Source of the DNA: Catonia carolina
Lineage: Eukaryota; Arthropoda; Insecta; Hemiptera; Achilidae
Length of the DNA: 64,000 nt
NCBI GenBank assembly: GCA_035578175.1
Contig: JAQMRL010000010.1
Location: forward strand, 35,534,784-35,598,783
Direction: 5' to 3'
The notes beneath the pieces were generated by a model, which saw only the letters and a list, made by a program, of their open reading frames with translations, made no database searches and was not told where the DNA came from. Below, piece after piece: positions 60,111-64,000 of the stretch (its first letter is position 1; each line of letters begins with the position of its first letter). The position numbers and the translations under genes are program-made.

Positions 60111-61979
60111 TATAGTTTCAGGCGCGGATGTCCTCGCTGCTAATGATCATGAATTTCAAAATACCAGGCTTATAAACCCCAAAAGCGAAAAATGATTTTT
60201 AGTAGCTCGCACTTATGTGTTCATATGTGTTTTATCTGTTTTGAAGCAAGAAGTAGTTTATCAATTGAACTGAATTTCAAAAAATAAGGTTCTCTTAATA
60301 AAACCAAAATGGGTTATTGACATTATCCATGTATCTCAAAAATTAAGGACACTTCTTAGGTGCAAAAATACTAACATCTAGTTCTTTAAACCAGTTTTAA
60401 GGTTAAACCATTTCGTTCACTATCTGGCCATATTAAGATGTCATGAATAGTATTCCTAAGAAAATGATTGGGAATGTTCTAATATGATTTTGTTTAAAAC
60501 AAGTTATGTTCATATCAAAGTTACGGCCTTACGATTAATTTTAAAACCAAAAAGAACTGCTATTTTGTACTTCATATACACCGTAGATATCCCTCCCCCC
60601 AGATAGTGAATGCTTCCTTTGATGGTGTACTTTTATACTCTCTTCTACCGATAACTTATACATCATGCTACCCATAACATACAATATCACCTAGAATTGC
60701 TTGAATCATGGTTTAAATCATGATGTATCAAGGTTAAACGCTAAGATGACTTACTTTCATGCTAAGGTGATACATCCTTAACACACCCATGGGTTTGTTA
60801 ATCACCCATGCATCCTTAACACACGCACACGGGTGGTGTGATAACTATTCTCCTTTGTATCTGTACAATCAAGTGCTACCACAAAAAACTTAATTCGATA
60901 CCGTCATGTTGTCAAATGTTTTCTTTGAACAACCACGTCGACGTTAAAAGTAAATTATTAAGAAAAAATACCGACTACTTTCGATCTAAACTATCATTAG
61001 GTTCTAAATTGCTAACACATAAAACGTTAGTGAGACCGAATCAGACGCATAAGAGCAAGATATACGCCTCAGTTAAGGGGACCCGGAATGCCTATCTCCG
61101 TAATGTTAATGTAAGGAACATTTTCTCAAAAACTGTTAGAGTTATCGTGTCCAATTTTCTTATGGTTACTTTACAGGCTATTCTACACTTATTGAGTTAG
61201 TAGCATCTTGATATATTGTTAGGAAGATAAGATCTTTTTTTGTGAAATTACCACTTTTGAAAATCATAACTTTTGCCTATTGAAGTGGAAAATAAATATT
61301 TAAACTTATTATTGTACTGCAATATTAACTCAATACATTGAAAATCAAAGTTCGTTGAGAAAATGTTCCTTATGGATTAAAAATTGCTATTTATGGGAGA
61401 CAAGAAAAAACTAAAGAGGACTTATTTTTTGTTAAATAATTCAGTAAGTTATTTTTTACAGTTCAGAGGTTTATTTAATATATTCGCAGGTGGTATGGTG
61501 TTAACTTGAAGTTTTAAAACAAAATATATATCGCACAAAATAAAATAAATATGTATTTATCTGTTGTCATTCAAAAAATAGGGATGTTATGTAAATGGTA
61601 ACGTTTAAAAATAACATAAGAATTCAAGATATTTTTAATTAAAAAAAAAAAAAACTGCAAAACCCCCAACAAATTATACCTATATTGTTGGATGCAGAAA
61701 ACTCTGAATTTTAATAATTTTTAAAATAACGGAAATGTGAACATTTTCAATTTCCTTCGTTCCGGGTACTCTTAACAGAATAATTATCTAATAATTCAAC
61801 AACAAAATTTTGTACGATGGCCACCAAGTTCCATTTATCAACGAAAGATAATCCTTAAATCACCACCTTAAAATCTTAGGTACGTTTAATAAAAATTATT
61901 AGTAAATAGGCTATAAGGTAATATGGCTGAAAGTTTCAGAAACTTAATTAGTTAGAAAATATAATTGAAATTATCTTAC

Positions 61980-62199
61980 CGATTACATTGCCAAAAGACA
62001 ACAACTCGCAGAGATAATATCTGTAACACCACCAATTGTGATACCTTAAGTTTTCCCAAAGGTAATCCAACAATAGTTTTTTCTTTTGTTTCTTTTCTAC
62101 TTCCGAACAGATACCTATATCTAAATCCATCATGAGTGCGTGTATTTTTCCTCCTTCCCAGTGTTTCCATAACCAGCGTGGTGTGTAAAATAATATCGC
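61980..62199 (-). CDS. shakB: shakB internal exon: end of TM2, cytoplasmic loop, start of TM3
   Basis: A 220-bp exon, phase 0 at its start and leaving one base at its end. A pyrimidine-rich acceptor ending TTATGTTACAG precedes GCG ATA TTA, and the exon ends ...GTA ATC G before gtaaga. It encodes 73 residues beginning [18 protein letters not shown], the innexin signature just after membrane segment 2. A basic, soluble cytoplasmic loop follows, including [20 protein letters not shown] and HNWWCYRYY. The exon ends inside segment 3 at [11 protein letters not shown]. The match to shaking-B is near continuous, with a few substitutions such as Cys after HNWW. The preceding exon should end in codon-complete phase with a Gln-type residue; it was not found between 62200 and 64000. 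Upstream in-frame ATG codons are intronic and are not proposed as starts. Confidence 0.92.
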
Positions 62200-62450
62200 C
62201 TGTAACATAAGAAAGAAAAAACAACATTAAAAATTATGATAAATCCATAGTTTGATAAAATAATATACTCTTTAATAATACTACTTTAATAATTCTATTT
62301 TACGAAATAATTTCCTTTTTATTTGGAGAGAAACATTCACGGAAGGGTATACAATATGGGGGAAAACTAGATGGGTAGGTTCGTTCCGCTGCTTAATTCG
62401 GTTCGGTCCACGCATTACGTCAGTCACGTAACACGGGGCACTACCATCTA

Positions 62451-62651
62451 ATGTGTGGTAAAGATTTGATCGCGCTTTGCGGAGAGGAGCAGAATCGGCC
62501 CGCTGCTAGCCTTCTCAATAACACTTCATTATGTACCAAGTTCAGTGTACTAGTTAGTTATAGTAGTACATAATGAAATGTTATTGAGTAGGGTAGTAGC
62601 GGGCCGATTCTGCTTTTCTCCGCAATGGGCAATCAAATTTTCGCCACACAG
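62451..62651. mobile_element. 201-bp MITE, family T1 (short form)
   Basis: Nearly all of this element is two inverted arms of about 80 bp (GCGGAGAGGAGCAGAATCGG on the left and its complement CCGATTCTGCTTTTCTCCGC on the right) around a short centre. TA flanks both ends (62449-62450, 62652-62653). The outer ends read ATGTGTGG and CCACACAG. The outer ~70 bp match the ends of the 788-bp element at 5359-6146, so both belong to one family. Confidence 0.85.
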
Positions 62652-63605
62652 TATGTTTCTCTGCTTTTGACGATAGTTATTACCACTAAATACTGCATAA
62701 GGAGGCGATTATAGATTAGCTTCAATAACTAATACTAGAACTTAACCTGCCATTGAAATCAAAAAGTAAGATGTTAAAGATCGCTGAAAAATATGCACGA
62801 ACACACCTACAACTCATTACTACAGAACAATACACGGCTGAACAGGAAACGAATGCGACCTTGTTTCTGTTACGGTTAGTTGAGGAATGATATCCCAGTA
62901 GGATAAAAAAACATGCTTACCGGCAATCGGTAACATGCGATCGGTTGAAGGTAGGTAATCAACACGTTACTCATTTTTATTTCCTTCTAGAAAACCTCAG
63001 TAGTGTAAATCAAGAATTCAAGCATAAACATACAGAAATATACCGGTCTATCCCGAATTCTTCAGAAAACTTTGGGTTATTTTTATAATGAATGGAAATC
63101 AGGATTACCCTTAATATAGAAGAAATTCTGGGATAAACACGGCAAAGTCGGCGTAATCGAAAGATGTCTCCTAAATTCAGGATAACTGAGGACTATGTAA
63201 AACAAACCTCTAGTTCAGAATCATCAAGAAACCGTTGGTGAACTTAGAATATTTTGTACTTTTTTGGAAAACATAAACGAAATAATAACAGGAAATTCGT
63301 AATAATTATTTTACTCTAAAAATCCTCCAGAAAAAAACACTAGAAGATTTCGTGATTATATATTTTCTTCATTAGACTAATATTTTTAAGGAAATTCGGT
63401 ATAACTAATTTACTGCAGAAACGTTCAGAGGTTACGCTAAGAAAATTAAGGATAACATTTTTAAACCCTGGAATTTTTCTTCAGAAAGTGGTGTAATCCC
63501 GGAAAATGTTTCAGAAAATTAGGAGCAGTCTATATATTCCTCTTATATACCCATGCCCCTTCATCTACTTGTATGACTCACGCCCCCCAGTTGGTAGTTG
63601 TCCCC
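62652..63605. other. Sequence upstream of the first visible shakB exon, no exon found
   Basis: Expected to be intron of the innexin gene, since the N-terminal exons must lie further right. Several GAAA-rich short repeats (TTCAGAAA-like) occur at 63060-63510. No innexin N-terminal coding sequence was found on the minus strand. Confidence 0.5.
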
Positions 63606-64000
63606 ATGTTCCTATGCATAATCACTCCACTACGGTGAAAAGAGCCGCCATTTTAAATTATTAAACACTTAGAAAATAAAAGGCCGGTGATTATGCCAAA
63701 CTCTACCCTTTCCGTCTCCCCTAAAATCATAAACTAACCCCTACCTAAAATTGTACCATTTGTCCACGTTAAGTACGGTGCGTGCCTTCCCCTCCCCAAG
63801 ACAATAAAACTCCCACATAACTGAAAAAGGCCACTGAAAAACAAAAGAAAAGAGCCGCTCTTAAACCAACTTGTCCCTTAATATAAATTTTCATCCACGA
63901 GTAACTTCTTAAAATACATTACCTCCTTTGAAGTCCCAGTCCCAATCCCAGAAGAGCCAGAATCCTATTTCCTAATTTTATACTATAAAATTCCCCCTAA
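63606..64000 (+). repeat. RepD interspersed repeat, second copy, cut by window end
   Basis: Matches 13882-14281 almost base for base, from ATGTTCCTATGCATAATCAC to TATAAAATTCCCCCTAA at 64000, with scattered substitutions. The repeat presumably continues past the window. Confidence 0.85.

Larger units (their letters stand above)
55632..61979 (-). other. shakB intron (6348 bp) loaded with mobile-element remnants
   Basis: The intron runs from donor gtaaga at 61979 to acceptor TTTTCAG at 55632. In order from the left it holds a RepE 3'-end copy (about 55880-56072), a TIR-bounded element (57007-57546), a CpG-richer patch (57550-58060), and two LINE RT remnants in opposite orientations (58095-58520 plus, 59535-60110 minus). 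The remainder, including 60120-61979, shows AT-rich sequence and a short self-similar patch around 60715-60840 with repeated ATCCTTAACACAC. No host exon was recognised inside it. Confidence 0.8.
51846..62199 (-). other. shakB: Innexin gene shaking-B (shakB), 3' three exons with two introns
   Basis: Three minus-strand exons join into one reading frame of about 244 codons plus stop. Innexins are four-pass membrane proteins that form invertebrate gap junctions. The shaking-B member makes electrical synapses in the insect nervous system (family knowledge). The joined exons carry the end of membrane segment 2, the cytoplasmic loop, segments 3 and 4, extracellular loop 2 with its two cysteines, and the C-terminal tail. 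Exon phases agree: ...ATC G|GC CAA... across the first junction and ...TAT AG|G ATA... across the second. Shaking-B is favoured over other innexins by the cytoplasmic loop, by the block around RMRVYLLR / [11 protein letters not shown], and by the short tail ending LQDA. The N-terminal exons (about 120 residues in the fly protein) are not in the window. The introns are full of repeats, and no frameshift or internal stop is seen in the exons. Confidence 0.9.

Noticed and set aside
60838..61200. 120-codon plus-strand ORF
   Set aside because: Antisense to the shakB intron, no recognised motif and no coding-like base bias. It may still be an old element piece.
62204..62227. ATG codons upstream of the 62199 exon as protein starts
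   Set aside because: They fall within the pyrimidine tract and acceptor of the intron. Innexins need the N-terminal two membrane segments, so the frame must enter by splicing.

Overview
The window is nuclear DNA from an animal, almost certainly an insect. It is AT-rich, dominated by degraded transposable elements, and carries one multi-exon gene with consensus GT-AG introns. The element mix (endonuclease-reverse transcriptase LINE ends, an R1-type LINE, tRNA-derived SINEs, mariner-, Harbinger- and pogo-like remnants) fits a large hemipteran-type genome. The order is inferred, not shown. All repeat relationships were found by eye, so boundaries are approximate unless a duplicated target or a splice site fixes them.

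The one confidently identified host gene is an innexin (gap-junction protein) on the minus strand, most like shaking-B (shakB). Three consecutive exons are present: 62199-61980, 55631-55343 and 52103-51846. They are separated by introns of 6348 and 3239 bp. Phases match at both junctions, and together they encode the last ~244 residues, from the end of membrane segment 2 to the native C-terminus. The exons for the N-terminal third are not visible up to 64000 and should lie to the right of the window. A strong splice donor sits 32 bp after the stop codon. A second, unidentified coding-like terminal exon lies at 35801-35663, also on the minus strand.

Layout. 1-8 kb: LINE 3' end, SINE, a tandem hairpin at 3.9 kb, a 788-bp TIR element, and a foldback of about 440 bp. 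8-24 kb: SINEs, a large inverted pair of a ~0.8-kb repeat (one arm split by a SINE), several copies of a ~400-bp family (called RepA here), a Harbinger transposase remnant and another LINE end. 24-32 kb: R1-type LINE fragment, then a long unannotated AT-rich stretch. 32-50 kb: more LINE, SINE and RepA copies and a 753-bp long-TIR element. 50.3-51.0 kb: an internally deleted mariner-type transposon with both TIRs and TA duplications. 51.8-62.2 kb: the innexin gene, its introns loaded with RepA, LINE and TIR elements and one CpG-richer patch. 62.4-64 kb: a 201-bp MITE related to the 788-bp element, and a second copy of the 14-kb repeat running off the edge.

No bacterial-type operons, CRISPR arrays, rRNA genes or intact tRNA genes were seen. 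tRNA-like stretches are all SINE heads.
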